Below are positions 18,343-27,143 of a stretch of DNA of 64,000 nucleotides, in pieces. The stretch comes from Mycolicibacterium aromaticivorans JS19b1 = JCM 16368 (GTDB lineage Bacteria; Actinomycetota; Actinomycetes; Mycobacteriales; Mycobacteriaceae): NCBI RefSeq assembly GCF_000559085.1, contig NZ_JALN02000001.1:1302001-1366000 (forward strand), given 5' to 3'. The position numbers were made by a program, and so were the translations under genes. Under the pieces are notes generated by a model that made no database searches, was not told where the DNA came from, and was given only the letters and a program-made list of their open reading frames with translations. Positions within the stretch are counted from its first letter, which is position 1. Each line of letters starts with the position of its first letter.

Positions 18343-18815
18343 TACAGCAGTGAATGCACCCGCTCGACGCGGGGAATATCGTCGAACTCCAGGGGATCTT
18401 GACTCGCCGACTCGATGATCAGCGTGCCGGTGCGCAACATCCGGTCGAGCAGACCGTGGCGGAATTCCACACTGTTGATCCGCGCCAGCGGGATGTCGAT
18501 ACCCGACCGGGTCAGCAGCCCGTGACGGAACATCACCCGGCGGTCCGTGATCACGAAATGCGTTGTGAGCCAATTAAAGAACTTCCACAACGTCAGCCAG
18601 CCGACCAGGATCACCCAGATAGCGGCGATCACCCCGGAAAGCACTTTCTTCGCGGTGGGGTCCCAGTTGGTGTTGTTCACCAGCGCGGCCACGAAGGCCG
18701 CCAGGATCGTGGCGATCAGCAGAACCAGGATGGGGCCGACCAGCCGCTTCCAGTGCGGGTGACGGTGCAGCACGACCTGCTCGTTCGCGGCCAGCACGTT
18801 CTCGGGATATCCCAC
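18297..18815 (-). CDS. PH (bPH2)-domain membrane protein (Rv3278c family)
   Basis: A 172-residue protein. Two transmembrane helices at about 26-47 and 60-80 are followed by a bacterial PH domain (THFVITDRRVMFRHGLLTR, DIPLARINSVEF, GTLIIESA). Function unknown; the family often sits at the membrane. The GTG start has TAATCT at 18823-18828, 7 bases upstream, consistent with a leaderless transcript. The end overlaps the convergent GtrA gene by 46 bases, more than usual. It is the last syntenic gene before the accessory glycan block. Confidence 0.87.
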   Translation of the reverse strand: MGYPENVLAANEQVVLHRHPHWKRLVGPILVLLIATILAAFVAALVNNTNWDPTAKKVLSGVIAAIWVILVGWLTLWKFFNWLTTHFVITDRRVMFRHGLLTRSGIDIPLARINSVEFRHGLLDRMLRTGTLIIESASQDPLEFDDIPRVERVHSLLYHEVFDTLGSEESPS

Positions 18816-18842
18816 GCGGCGAAGATTACCCAGTCGGCCCGG

Positions 18843-19586
18843 TCACTGGGCAGGTTGGAGATATTCGACGCAGCCGGCTTCGGTGCGGCCGGTTTGGGCC
18901 ATGCAGACCCCCACGGCCGGGTCGCCACCCTGCCCGACATCGGGCATCGGGATGTCGCCCGGCGACAGCGACCACAGGTAGGTGTCGGTGCCGGCGAGGC
19001 GCTCACAGTAGGTGGGTGAACCGTCGGCGGCCACGCCGCCGCCGCTGTCGGGCCGGCAGGGGCTTGCGACCGCGGCGGGCCCCGGCGCGGGCGGTGCCGG
19101 GGCGACCGACGACGTGGTTGCTGCGGATGACGTTGTTGCGGTGGACGGTGTGGTTGCGTCGCGCGACAACTGAACCCAGATGTCGGCGCCGGCACCGGCC
19201 AGCAATGCCACCGTGATGAGCCCGGCGACGAGCGCAACCCAGGACTCGGTCCGCCTGGAGCCGCGGTCCACCCCGAGGGTTCCGCCGTCGGCGACGTGCC
19301 GGGTCCAGCGCACGCCGTCCCAGTACCGGCATTGGTGCCGGCCGGTGGGATCGACTGACCAGCGGGCCGTCGACGTCGCAGGCTCGACGCCAGGCGGTGC
19401 GACCAGCGGCGCGCCGCAATCACCGCAGAACCGCCGAGTGCCGGGGTTGGCGTGCCCGGCCAGGCAGATGACCGCCGCTGTCTCCAGCCGGTCGCCGCAC
19501 TCACCGCAGAAATACTGTCCGTCGGGGTTGCCATGGCCGTTGGCGCAGGTCACCGTCGCCCTGCCGGACCGCCCTTGCTCCACCAC
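18843..19586 (-). CDS. Double zinc-ribbon, DUF2510-containing single-pass membrane protein
   Basis: A 247-residue protein not known to me by name. Two zinc-ribbon-like modules (CANGHGNPDGQYFCGECG, then CLAGHANPGTRRFCGDCG) span residues about 14-61. A DUF2510-like Trp-rich motif (WDGVRWTRHVADGG) follows near 88-101, then one transmembrane helix at about 116-138, a Thr/Ala/Pro-rich linker, and an extracellular tail with four cysteines. The layout suggests a membrane-anchored protein with cytosolic zinc ribbons. The start is unsure (paired GTGs; an in-frame GTG 33 bases on would start at the first ribbon). Confidence 0.75.
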   Translation of the reverse strand: MVEQGRSGRATVTCANGHGNPDGQYFCGECGDRLETAAVICLAGHANPGTRRFCGDCGAPLVAPPGVEPATSTARWSVDPTGRHQCRYWDGVRWTRHVADGGTLGVDRGSRRTESWVALVAGLITVALLAGAGADIWVQLSRDATTPSTATTSSAATTSSVAPAPPAPGPAAVASPCRPDSGGGVAADGSPTYCERLAGTDTYLWSLSPGDIPMPDVGQGGDPAVGVCMAQTGRTEAGCVEYLQPAQ

Positions 19587-19604
19587 GTGCCGATGAACCT
19601 CCCC

Positions 19605-19799
19605 TTACGAGACAAACGTCACCATATCGACAGTGGCGACCGCGATTGCGGCGACGGCCACGCACACCGCCTCCGCCATCAGGATGGCGGTCGTGCGGTC
19701 GGGACGGCGCGTTCCGTCACCGGGCACGGCCCGTTCTCGCCGGTAGCACGCCGCCACGTACAGCAGGCCTGCGACGACGAACAACGCGATCGCGATCAT
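19605..19799 (-). CDS. Small two-helix membrane protein
   Basis: A 64-residue protein of two hydrophobic helices (residues 2-18 and 40-62) joined by a basic loop (YRRERAVPGDGTRRPDR). The ATG overlaps the stop of the 738-residue membrane protein by 4 bases, which supports it as a real, translationally coupled partner. No family recognised; it may be an accessory subunit of that protein. Confidence 0.65.
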   Translation of the reverse strand: MIAIALFVVAGLLYVAACYRRERAVPGDGTRRPDRTTAILMAEAVCVAVAAIAVATVDMVTFVS

Positions 19800-22012
19800 C
19801 GGGATCCTCCCAGGCTGATGGCCGGCGCGTCGGGCCGTTTGAGCACCAGGACTCCCCCGGAGTCGTACACCACCTGATAGCCCTTCTCGGTTTGCAGGAT
19901 CTGCACTGCGCGCCGCAGGGTGGCCTCACTCACCCCGGCGCTCAACCGGATGAAGTTCTCGTCCTGGGCACTGTCCGAGAAATACTCGACTTCGGGCCGC
20001 GCCGTGCAGTCGGCCAGCGCCTCGGCCGAGGAGAAGCAGGTGTCCTCGAGGTCGAAGGTCCGCGGCACTCCATACAGCGCACCCTGTCCCCAGTAGCCCA
20101 GTCCGGCATCGCCGATCTTCGCGACGAGCTCGTTGCCAATTGCCAACTCGTGCGGTGTCGTTCGCTCGAAGGAGATGTTGAGCCCACGGTTCGCGGTCAC
20201 CAGCAGACCGGTGAGCAGCAGCGCGCAGCCCGCCGCCACCGCGGTCAGCCGGCGGACGACACGCCGGTCGGTACGCGGCCGCATCAGCGGCAGCAGGCAC
20301 AGCGCCACGAGCGGCGAAAGCACCGGCGAAGCATAGAGAAACGCGCGGATCGCCACCTCGCCGCCGTAGCTCTGCAGCACCACCAGAACGAACGGCGAAA
20401 ACGCCAGCGCCGCGACCAACCACGGCCTGCTGCGGGGCAAGCGCCGGAGCCGAAGCCAGCCGACGGCCGCCATCGACATCAGCAGCAGCGCCGATACGAT
20501 CCGGAGCAACTGCATGTGGCGGTACGTCGGATCGCCCGTGATCTTCTGGGAGACACTGGAATTGAGGTTCTGGTCAACACCGCCGATATCGGCGATGACC
20601 TGGCCGAGGTGCCCTTGCCAATACGCGGCGGCACCGTAACGAAACCAGGCGATGAAGATCAGGAAGGCCGCCAGCCAGAGCAGCTTGTAGCGGGTCAGGC
20701 CGGCGGCCGAGATGATCATCAGCATGCCGATGGCAGCCAGCGGCGTGAGTTGGTGCGCAACGACCATCGCGGCCAGGATGACGACCAGAACGGCCTCGAC
20801 CGCCAAAGTCCAAGGCGCGTCCCGGCCTGCCACCCGCCCCGGTATCCGCCGCCACGCCGTCGCGATCCTGGTGATCCGTCCACCCGCGAGCGCGGGCACC
20901 GCGGAAGTCCGCAGCTGCCAGAGCAATACGGCCAGCAGGGTGGCATAGAACTGCATCGCGACGGCCTGCGGCGCGAAGTAGTCCTGCTGATACCAGTTGA
21001 ACAGGATCAGCATGGTGACGCCCAGCCAGGCGGCCCGGCGGCTGCCGGTGATGGACAGGCCGATCGCGAACACCGGCAACGTTAGGCAGATGCCGAACAC
21101 CAGTGAGGCGCTGACCACAAGGATCACGCTGTCGTGCAGGCCGGTGGTGGTGATCAGATTGGCCGCGGCGGAGAAGAAACCGGCCCAGCTGATCCGGGCA
21201 TCAACCGGTGGCGGCAGCGCGCCGGACTGGATCAGCCAGTTGGTGATCATCCGGTGCACGTATGCCGTCACGAACGGCGCCGTGCCCATGGACCACGCGA
21301 CCGGCATGGTGATGTAGGTGATGAGGACGACGTTGGCGGTGGCGACTGCGATCCGGTCGAGAACGGCACGGCGATATTCGATGACCAGCAGCACGCACAG
21401 CAGCACCAGGCCGGCGAAGTAGTCGACCCCGAGCACACCGATCGATCCCAGGCTGCCCGCCGCCGAGACGTCCAGTCGTCGAACGGCGCTGAAGAACAAG
21501 GCGATCGCCGCCACCAGCAGGACGGCACTGAGCCTGCGGTCACCGGTCGGCGCGACCGCGCGGCGTACCCAGAGCAGCGCGTCCCGCACTGTCACCGTCT
21601 CGCGTGAGCGATGCCACTGCCGCCCGAGCACCGCGGTGGCGGCCGCGCCGAGACCCAGCACGACGAACTGCGCCGCGTACGGCTGATGCAGGTTGCCTGC
21701 GTAATTAAGTTGCGCGACAAGCACATTGACTGCCAGCGACAGCGACACCACGACCGCGCCGAATACCCCGTTGGTGGGCAGCCGCAACAATGCCGCGATC
21801 GGGAGCCCCGGGACGAGCAGCACCGCCACAACCCCAACCACCGCACGCAGCGCGGACGGCAGCGCGCCGGCCACACCGAAGGCCGACAGCACGGTGACGC
21901 CCAGCGAGGCGGCGATCAGGATGCCGGAGATGACGACTGTCGGGGGCATCCACGGCGGCAGTGGCGCGCGGTTGCCCGGCCGTGCCGGGGAACTCTCGAC
22001 GCGTTGCAGCAC
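19796..22012 (-). CDS. Large polytopic membrane protein, candidate glycan polymerase or GT-C-like transferase
   Basis: A 738-residue protein with about a dozen or more hydrophobic helices over residues 25-590, then a soluble C-terminal domain of about 130 residues containing GYWGQGALYGV and ILQTEKGYQVVYDSGGVLVL. No family signature is certain. Size and topology resemble GT-C glycosyltransferases or Wzy-type polymerases, and it is the only such protein in a block otherwise holding a flippase and soluble glycosyltransferases, so a polymerase or ligase role is inferred. The GTG has TAGGCT at 22019-22024, 6 bases upstream (leaderless pattern). Confidence 0.75.
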   Translation of the reverse strand: MLQRVESSPARPGNRAPLPPWMPPTVVISGILIAASLGVTVLSAFGVAGALPSALRAVVGVVAVLLVPGLPIAALLRLPTNGVFGAVVVSLSLAVNVLVAQLNYAGNLHQPYAAQFVVLGLGAAATAVLGRQWHRSRETVTVRDALLWVRRAVAPTGDRRLSAVLLVAAIALFFSAVRRLDVSAAGSLGSIGVLGVDYFAGLVLLCVLLVIEYRRAVLDRIAVATANVVLITYITMPVAWSMGTAPFVTAYVHRMITNWLIQSGALPPPVDARISWAGFFSAAANLITTTGLHDSVILVVSASLVFGICLTLPVFAIGLSITGSRRAAWLGVTMLILFNWYQQDYFAPQAVAMQFYATLLAVLLWQLRTSAVPALAGGRITRIATAWRRIPGRVAGRDAPWTLAVEAVLVVILAAMVVAHQLTPLAAIGMLMIISAAGLTRYKLLWLAAFLIFIAWFRYGAAAYWQGHLGQVIADIGGVDQNLNSSVSQKITGDPTYRHMQLLRIVSALLLMSMAAVGWLRLRRLPRSRPWLVAALAFSPFVLVVLQSYGGEVAIRAFLYASPVLSPLVALCLLPLMRPRTDRRVVRRLTAVAAGCALLLTGLLVTANRGLNISFERTTPHELAIGNELVAKIGDAGLGYWGQGALYGVPRTFDLEDTCFSSAEALADCTARPEVEYFSDSAQDENFIRLSAGVSEATLRRAVQILQTEKGYQVVYDSGGVLVLKRPDAPAISLGGSR

Positions 22013-22018
22013 TGAATC

Positions 22019-22024
22019 AGCCTA
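22019..22024 (-). promoter_or_regulatory. -10 box TAGGCT before the polytopic membrane protein
   Basis: TAGGCT on the minus strand lies 6 bases upstream of the GTG at 22012, with no ribosome-binding site between. This suggests a transcript that begins at or next to the start codon. Inference from spacing. Confidence 0.4.
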
Positions 22025-22052
22025 CCGTTAGCTGGTATCGCTCGCGCACGCG

Positions 22053-23273
22053 TCAACTGCCCGCATACGACCAGATCGAAACCCAGTCGACCAGCACATG
22101 GCCGCTATTGGTGCCGTTCCCGTCGGTCTCGATCTGCAGTTGCCAGCGCATGGGCTTGCTGGGTACGTATTTGGTGCTGTCCATCACCAGCGCGTCGTCC
22201 AGATAGAACCGGACATGGCCCGGCAACCACTCGATCGTGTAGACGTGCCAATCGGTGAATGCCGTGCCGGTGTTGACGCCGTCCTGACCACCTGCCGAGC
22301 GGGCGTAGTGGGCGTACGCATTCGACGTCGACGACAACGCGCCCTCCGGGAAGTCTTCTTCACCGTCGGCGGGCCACAGCTCGGACTGCGGCCAAAGCAG
22401 GAACGCGATGTGATATTCGCTCAGCGTGGACGTGTCGGCCTTGAGCCGGACCGAGTAGCGGCCATACGTCTGGTACTGAGTTCCGTTGGGCAAGACCGGC
22501 GACGGGTTCGCCCCCGCGGGTTGGCCTGCGACGTTGTGCAGGTAATAGTCCAGGGTTCCGTTATTGACGCTGAGCACTTGGTCGGCACGGTACGGGCGGT
22601 GTTGGTAGGTGTCGGTGAAGGTCTGCGGATAGGTCAGCCACTGTTGGCCGTCGGCGCCCACGTAGACGATCTTGGCCGGGTCCGACGGGTTGGCCCAGCT
22701 GCCCAGCGCGGCGTCCTTGGTGAAGTTGTCCGCCATGATGTGTTTCCAGCCGGGAAGGTCGGCCACCGGCGCAGTGGTCAGTCCGTCTGACGGGGTGCTT
22801 GCCGTCGCGACGATGCTGACGGTGTCGATGTACAACGCGCGGACGCAGAAGAACCACTGCGGGTTGGCGAATTTGACGCCGACAGTGTGCGTGCCGGGCG
22901 CGACAGTGGCAGTCGCCGTGTAATCGGTCCACTTGCTCGCCGTGATCGGACTGCGCGCGATCACGGCGCCGTCGACGAGCACCGCAGCGACCGGAGCACC
23001 GAAACACTGCAATCCCCTGGCGCGCACGACAACTTGAATGGATTGCGGCAGCGCGAGGGTCGTCGACACCGTCACTGCTCCGGTGAGCCCTAGCGCCGTG
23101 CCGCCGGATGCCGCCGCGTCTGTGACGACTTTGGCACCGCTGGTCGTCGAGAGGGTCATCGTCTCGGCTTCGAACGAAGCCTTGTCCGCCGCTCGTGCGG
23201 GCGGCGTCACGGCCAGCACCGCACCCCAGACAACCGAGAGGGCCACCACTGCAGCCGAGCACAACCGGAACAT
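22053..23273 (-). CDS. Secreted GH16 glycoside hydrolase with N-terminal carbohydrate-binding module
   Basis: A 406-residue exported enzyme. The signal peptide is residues 1-29 (cleavage near ARA-AD). Residues about 33-155 form a beta-sandwich CBM (starts FEAETMTL, CBM35/6-like) and about 175-406 a GH16 domain. The catalytic ExDxxE is E305, D307, E310 in GEEDFPEG. GH16 enzymes cut beta-1,3/1,4-glucans or galactans; the substrate here is unknown. GGAG precedes the ATG by about 6 bases. It is divergent from the Cys-rich protein and second GH16 across 291 bases, and may trim the polysaccharide made by this block. Confidence 0.9.
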   Translation of the reverse strand: MFRLCSAAVVALSVVWGAVLAVTPPARAADKASFEAETMTLSTTSGAKVVTDAAASGGTALGLTGAVTVSTTLALPQSIQVVVRARGLQCFGAPVAAVLVDGAVIARSPITASKWTDYTATATVAPGTHTVGVKFANPQWFFCVRALYIDTVSIVATASTPSDGLTTAPVADLPGWKHIMADNFTKDAALGSWANPSDPAKIVYVGADGQQWLTYPQTFTDTYQHRPYRADQVLSVNNGTLDYYLHNVAGQPAGANPSPVLPNGTQYQTYGRYSVRLKADTSTLSEYHIAFLLWPQSELWPADGEEDFPEGALSSTSNAYAHYARSAGGQDGVNTGTAFTDWHVYTIEWLPGHVRFYLDDALVMDSTKYVPSKPMRWQLQIETDGNGTNSGHVLVDWVSIWSYAGS

Positions 23274-23564
23274 CGTGGCTCCATCGGGTTGAAGACGCTC
23301 GGGGAGTGAGCGAAGTCACAATAATCCGCGGCGGATCACTATTCATATTGAGCTCGCCTATCACTTTGGTAACAGTTGCATGCGAAAGGAAACGATCGCC
23401 CCCCATCGGACTGGACCGTCGAATTGGACTGAGCACCAGCGACATACCGGATCACGGCCGATTACCGCCAATCCAGTTCGGTGGCTGAGAATTCTGAGCA
23501 CCAGGCCGACCGAGCCGGCCAAATGAGGCCCACGCGTCCGCTGGCGGCGTATGGTTCGGGACTT
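23274..23564. promoter_or_regulatory. Divergent promoter region with a 13-base inverted repeat between two GH16 units
   Basis: 291 bases, locally AT-richer, with no credible gene. It must hold promoters for the minus-strand GH16 and the plus-strand Cys-rich gene. An inverted repeat ATCCGC-G-GCGGAT lies at 23324-23336, about 51 bases upstream of the GH16 start, where an operator could sit. On the plus strand TATGGT (23550-23555) lies 9 bases before the ATG at 23565, a leaderless-type -10. Confidence 0.45.
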
Positions 23565-23729
23565 ATGCGAGATCGGCTGTGTAAGTGTGGACACGACCGT
23601 TCGGCACACGAGCATTACCGGCGTGGGACCGAGTGCGGATTGTGCCCATGCCCACGTTTTCGTGGACCCGGTCCGGCCAGCAAGCTGGTGCAGTGGATCA
23701 CGTCACTCGGCCGGGGCGACCAGTCCTGA
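23565..23729 (+). CDS. Small Cys/His-rich putative zinc-binding protein
   Basis: A 54-residue protein with CKCGH, then HEHY, then CGLCPCPRF: six cysteines and three histidines within about 30 residues, a probable compact zinc site. I recall similar tiny proteins in many actinobacteria but know no function. The ATG has TATGGT 9 bases upstream and no Shine-Dalgarno. A longer in-frame start at 23481 would add 28 unconserved-looking residues. It is followed 47 bases on by the second GH16 gene. Confidence 0.65.
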   Translation: MRDRLCKCGHDRSAHEHYRRGTECGLCPCPRFRGPGPASKLVQWITSLGRGDQS

Positions 23730-23776
23730 TAGCTGGGTAGACTGGCAGTCCCGGGGTCGACGAACCAAGGGAGCAC

Positions 23777-24550
23777 ATGCCAGTCCCCATCTCGCGGGCC
23801 GCTCGCGTGGCGATTTCACTGACCAGCGTCGCGGCGGGAACCCTCGCGCTCACTGTCGGATCGGCCGCGCTCCTGCGTCCGGTCGCCGATGCCCAGTCGG
23901 GTAACGGCAATTGCCCCAACACCGCCGCCGCGGCGCACGGCTGGGGCGAACCCAACCGCGCCGACAACTTCGACGGGCCCGGATCGCTCAACCAGTGGTC
24001 GATCTATGACGGACCGGGCCACGACGGAAACGGCCGCCGGACGCGCGACGCGATCTCGGCGACGGACGGCCAACTCACGATTACCGGTGATCCGCAAGGA
24101 AACTCGGGCGGCATGGCCTTACTGCCGGGCCAGCTGCACGGCCGCTGGGAGGCCTGCGTCAAATCCTCGCCTGCCTCCCCCGACTACCACGCGCTGCTCC
24201 TACTGTGGCCCGACGCCGAAAACTGGCCGGTCGGTGGTGAAGTCGACTTCATGGAGATCGCCGATCCTGCCCGCCAGTCCGTCGAGGGCTGGCTGCACTA
24301 CGGCCCCAACGACGAGCGCGAGTCGAGCGCGGTGCGGATCGACGCCACGCAGTGGCACAGCTGGGCGGTCGAATGGACCCCGCAGCGGATCGCGATGTTC
24401 GTCGACGGCGTCCAGTGGTGGGAGGCCACCGACCCGGCGCACTTTCCTCCCGGGCCGATGCATCTGTGCATTCAGCTGGACAATTTCGGCGGCGACCTCA
24501 ACAACGGAGGGTCGATGGCGGTCGACTGGGTCCGCCAGTATTCGGCCTAG
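23777..24550 (+). CDS. Secreted GH16 glycoside hydrolase (single domain)
   Basis: A 257-residue exported hydrolase. The signal sequence or membrane anchor is at about residues 1-39 (hydrophobic 12-32, then ADAQS). The GH16 domain spans 55-257 with catalytic ExDxxE at E155, D157, E160 (GEVDFME) and conserved WHSWAVEW and LCIQLDNFGG. It lacks the CBM of the GH16 at 22053. A GGGAG Shine-Dalgarno precedes the ATG. It ends head-on with the flippase gene, sharing 4 bases. Two GH16 enzymes in one glycan block suggest processing or release of its product. Confidence 0.9.
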   Translation: MPVPISRAARVAISLTSVAAGTLALTVGSAALLRPVADAQSGNGNCPNTAAAAHGWGEPNRADNFDGPGSLNQWSIYDGPGHDGNGRRTRDAISATDGQLTITGDPQGNSGGMALLPGQLHGRWEACVKSSPASPDYHALLLLWPDAENWPVGGEVDFMEIADPARQSVEGWLHYGPNDERESSAVRIDATQWHSWAVEWTPQRIAMFVDGVQWWEATDPAHFPPGPMHLCIQLDNFGGDLNNGGSMAVDWVRQYSA

Positions 24551-25815
24551 AGCGCGCCGAGGGCCCGGGCGCGATGCAGCCAGCGGATCGCCGGCGGCAA
24601 CAAGACCACCGCCGGAATCGCTTCGGCCGCAAGATAAGCCCACCCGACGCCGATCACGCCGACGTGAGCGGTGATCAGCACGGTGCCGGCGACCACGATC
24701 GTGGTGGACACGCACCGCATGACCACCATCAGGGTCAGCTTGCGGCGCACCCGCGCGAATCCTTCATACACCGCGCTCACCGCCGACAACGGCACGAACG
24801 CCGCCGCCAGCAGAAGCAGTCCCTGTCCCTCGGCGCGATAGTCGGAGCCGATGATGCCCAGCACCCAGGGACCGATCACGACCAGCCCGAGCGAACCGAC
24901 CACGGACACGACGGCCATCATCTGCACCATCCGGGTCGACAGGGCCGCGACCTTGTCGGGGTGGGCGGCCACCTCGGCCACGAACGGGCTCATCACCAGA
25001 TGCACCGCGAAGTACAGGGCGTTGATGATCGCCCAGGTCACCGCGAAGTGCGCGTTGGCGGCCGCACCGAACCTGCTGACGATGATCAGCGGCACCACGA
25101 GGGGCCCGATGATCCACAGGGTGGTGATCCCGAAGGACGACCCGACATACGACAGCAACTGGGCGCGCGCGGGCAGTTCGGACGGCTGCCGGAACTGGGC
25201 ATGCGTGCGCCACCGCCGGCGCATCGCCGCCAACACCAACAGTGTCCCGGCAGCAGCAGTCGCCCCCCAGGCCAGCACGATCGAGGCGCCGCTGCCGGTC
25301 CAGACCAGGGCGAACAGAACCGCCAGTTTGATGACCGCATGGACCAGGTTCTTCACCGCCGACCACTTCGTCACCCCGAGCCCGACGGCGGTCTTGTCCA
25401 ACAGGGTGAACACCGCCAGCACCATGACCAGCAAGGGGTAACCCACCATCGCCCAGCGCGAGGTGAACAGTTCGTCGCGCGGGCCGAAGGCCACCAGCGC
25501 CCACCCGGCCAGCAGCGCGGTCACCGCGACGAGCAGGTAGCCGCGTGTGATCAGCGTCCCGGCCTTCTCGCCGGCCAACGGCAGGAAGCGTTCGTAGACC
25601 GTGTCGATGCTGAGCATCGACAACATCGACAACATCAGTGCCGAGGTGATCAATGCGGCGGCCACCCCGACTTCGGCTGCGGGGTAAAGCCGGCCGGCGG
25701 CTCCCCAGAACACCAGACCCAAGATCCCGGTCAGCAGGCTGGAGGCGATCAACGAAATCGAGTTGACCGTCATGTTGCGTCCCGCGGCCGGCGGCACGAC
25801 GTCGGTGGTCACCAT
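24547..25815 (-). CDS. Wzx-like polysaccharide flippase (MOP superfamily)
   Basis: A 422-residue integral membrane protein with about 12 helices, resembling O-antigen/teichoic-acid flippases (polysaccharide biosynthesis protein family): NSISLIASSLLTGILGLVFW at the first helix, with paired repeats of six helices. It would carry lipid-linked oligosaccharide across the membrane. The ATG at 25815 overlaps the stop of the upstream GT2 (TGATG) and was chosen over a longer frame. It is the last gene of a six-gene coupled operon starting at 30999. Confidence 0.85.
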   Translation of the reverse strand: MVTTDVVPPAAGRNMTVNSISLIASSLLTGILGLVFWGAAGRLYPAAEVGVAAALITSALMLSMLSMLSIDTVYERFLPLAGEKAGTLITRGYLLVAVTALLAGWALVAFGPRDELFTSRWAMVGYPLLVMVLAVFTLLDKTAVGLGVTKWSAVKNLVHAVIKLAVLFALVWTGSGASIVLAWGATAAAGTLLVLAAMRRRWRTHAQFRQPSELPARAQLLSYVGSSFGITTLWIIGPLVVPLIIVSRFGAAANAHFAVTWAIINALYFAVHLVMSPFVAEVAAHPDKVAALSTRMVQMMAVVSVVGSLGLVVIGPWVLGIIGSDYRAEGQGLLLLAAAFVPLSAVSAVYEGFARVRRKLTLMVVMRCVSTTIVVAGTVLITAHVGVIGVGWAYLAAEAIPAVVLLPPAIRWLHRARALGAL

Positions 25816-27143
25816 CAGCCGGATGCCCTGCGCAGCCGGTTGCGCCAGGCCGCGACCAGATACACCCACGCCCCGGCGGCGATGAATCGCCATGTGCCAT
25901 TGCCGATGTCGGACGGCAAATCGGATCGCACCGTGATCGACGGAGCGGCTCGCCGTGCCGTGGACCGCAGATGGCGAACGAGCGCCGGCCTGCGCCGCAC
26001 CACCGTCTTCAGCGCGAGGAACGCCATTGCCGGATCGGACGCGAGCTTGGCCAACCAGGCCCCCAAACCCAGTCCGTAGCCGCGAGTCTGCGCCCGCAGG
26101 TCATCGACTGTCGCCCGGTGCCGGTGCCACGCGATCGCGGCGGGTTCACGGACGAGTTGTCGGCCCGACCGCAGGATGCGGAAGAACATGTCGATGTCCT
26201 CGCCGCCGCTGACTCGCGTTCCCGCACCGAGTCGTTCGTCGAATCCGCCGAGGCTCAATGCGACCTGCCGGTCGACGGCGAAGTTGGCTCCCGTTCCGTA
26301 GTACCGGACTTCGAAGGGATACAGCGGAACGTCGTGCGGTGCCTGCGACCACTCGAAGATGCGGACCTCCGCCGATTCCGTCCACCCGGCCCGATTCTCG
26401 AAGTAGGCCTGCGCGGGGGTGCGCAGTTCGCCGGCCGGCACCATCCCGGAGACACATCCGACCGAGTCGCCGTAACCGAACCCCTTGACCAGGACGCTCA
26501 ACCAGTCCCGGTCGACGACGACATCGTCGTCGACGAAGGCGACGATGTCCCCGGTTGCCGCCAACAGGCCGGTGTTCCGTGCCCGGGAAAGGCCGGGCAC
26601 CGGCTCGGTGATCAACCGCACCCGCGAGTCGGCGAGACTCGTGACGAACTCCCGCGTCGCGTCGCTGCGGGGTGCGTTGTCGATGATCAGAACGTCGAAA
26701 TCGGGATGCTCGGCGGCAAGAACGGAGGCCACCGCCGACTTCAGCAGGGCGGTGCGATCACGCGTGCACAACACCACGGTCACGTGCGCCGACCGGGCCG
26801 ATGGGCGCGCGGCTGAAGCCAGTGCTGGTCGCGCCGCGCACTGTCGTTGCGCACCGACCTGATCCCGCAATTCCGTGAACGCAACCTGGCCGTCGGTGAC
26901 GGCGATGTCGACAAAGCCGACCGCCCGTTGCCGATCGCGAACCAACAGCCGTGCGCGGGAGAATCCCTCCGCATTCTGCAATAGGCACTGCGCAGGTGTA
27001 CCGGAGTGCGCGCTCGCCCGGTCGGCGGATTCGACTGCGTCGAGCCACACCTCACCAATCCAGACAGCCCCGCTCCAGCTCGGCCGATCCGGGTTCGGCA
27101 GCACGGGCGCCAGAGTCAGGCAGGCGGAATCGGATGCGTTCAC
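25815..27143 (-). CDS. GT2 glycosyltransferase with N-terminal extension
   Basis: A 442-residue protein. Residues about 1-120 form an extension resembling a small beta-rich domain (VTDGQVAFTELRDQVG). The GT-A domain follows: VTVVLCTRDR, DNAPRSDATREFV, GLSRARNTGL and a DDDVVVD metal-binding stretch, later GGEDIDMFFR. The acceptor is unknown. The GTG at 27143 overlaps the upstream stop by 4 bases (GTGA), which decides the start. A late hydrophobic stretch may associate it with the membrane. Confidence 0.87.
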   Translation of the reverse strand: MNASDSACLTLAPVLPNPDRPSWSGAVWIGEVWLDAVESADRASAHSGTPAQCLLQNAEGFSRARLLVRDRQRAVGFVDIAVTDGQVAFTELRDQVGAQRQCAARPALASAARPSARSAHVTVVLCTRDRTALLKSAVASVLAAEHPDFDVLIIDNAPRSDATREFVTSLADSRVRLITEPVPGLSRARNTGLLAATGDIVAFVDDDVVVDRDWLSVLVKGFGYGDSVGCVSGMVPAGELRTPAQAYFENRAGWTESAEVRIFEWSQAPHDVPLYPFEVRYYGTGANFAVDRQVALSLGGFDERLGAGTRVSGGEDIDMFFRILRSGRQLVREPAAIAWHRHRATVDDLRAQTRGYGLGLGAWLAKLASDPAMAFLALKTVVRRRPALVRHLRSTARRAAPSITVRSDLPSDIGNGTWRFIAAGAWVYLVAAWRNRLRRASG

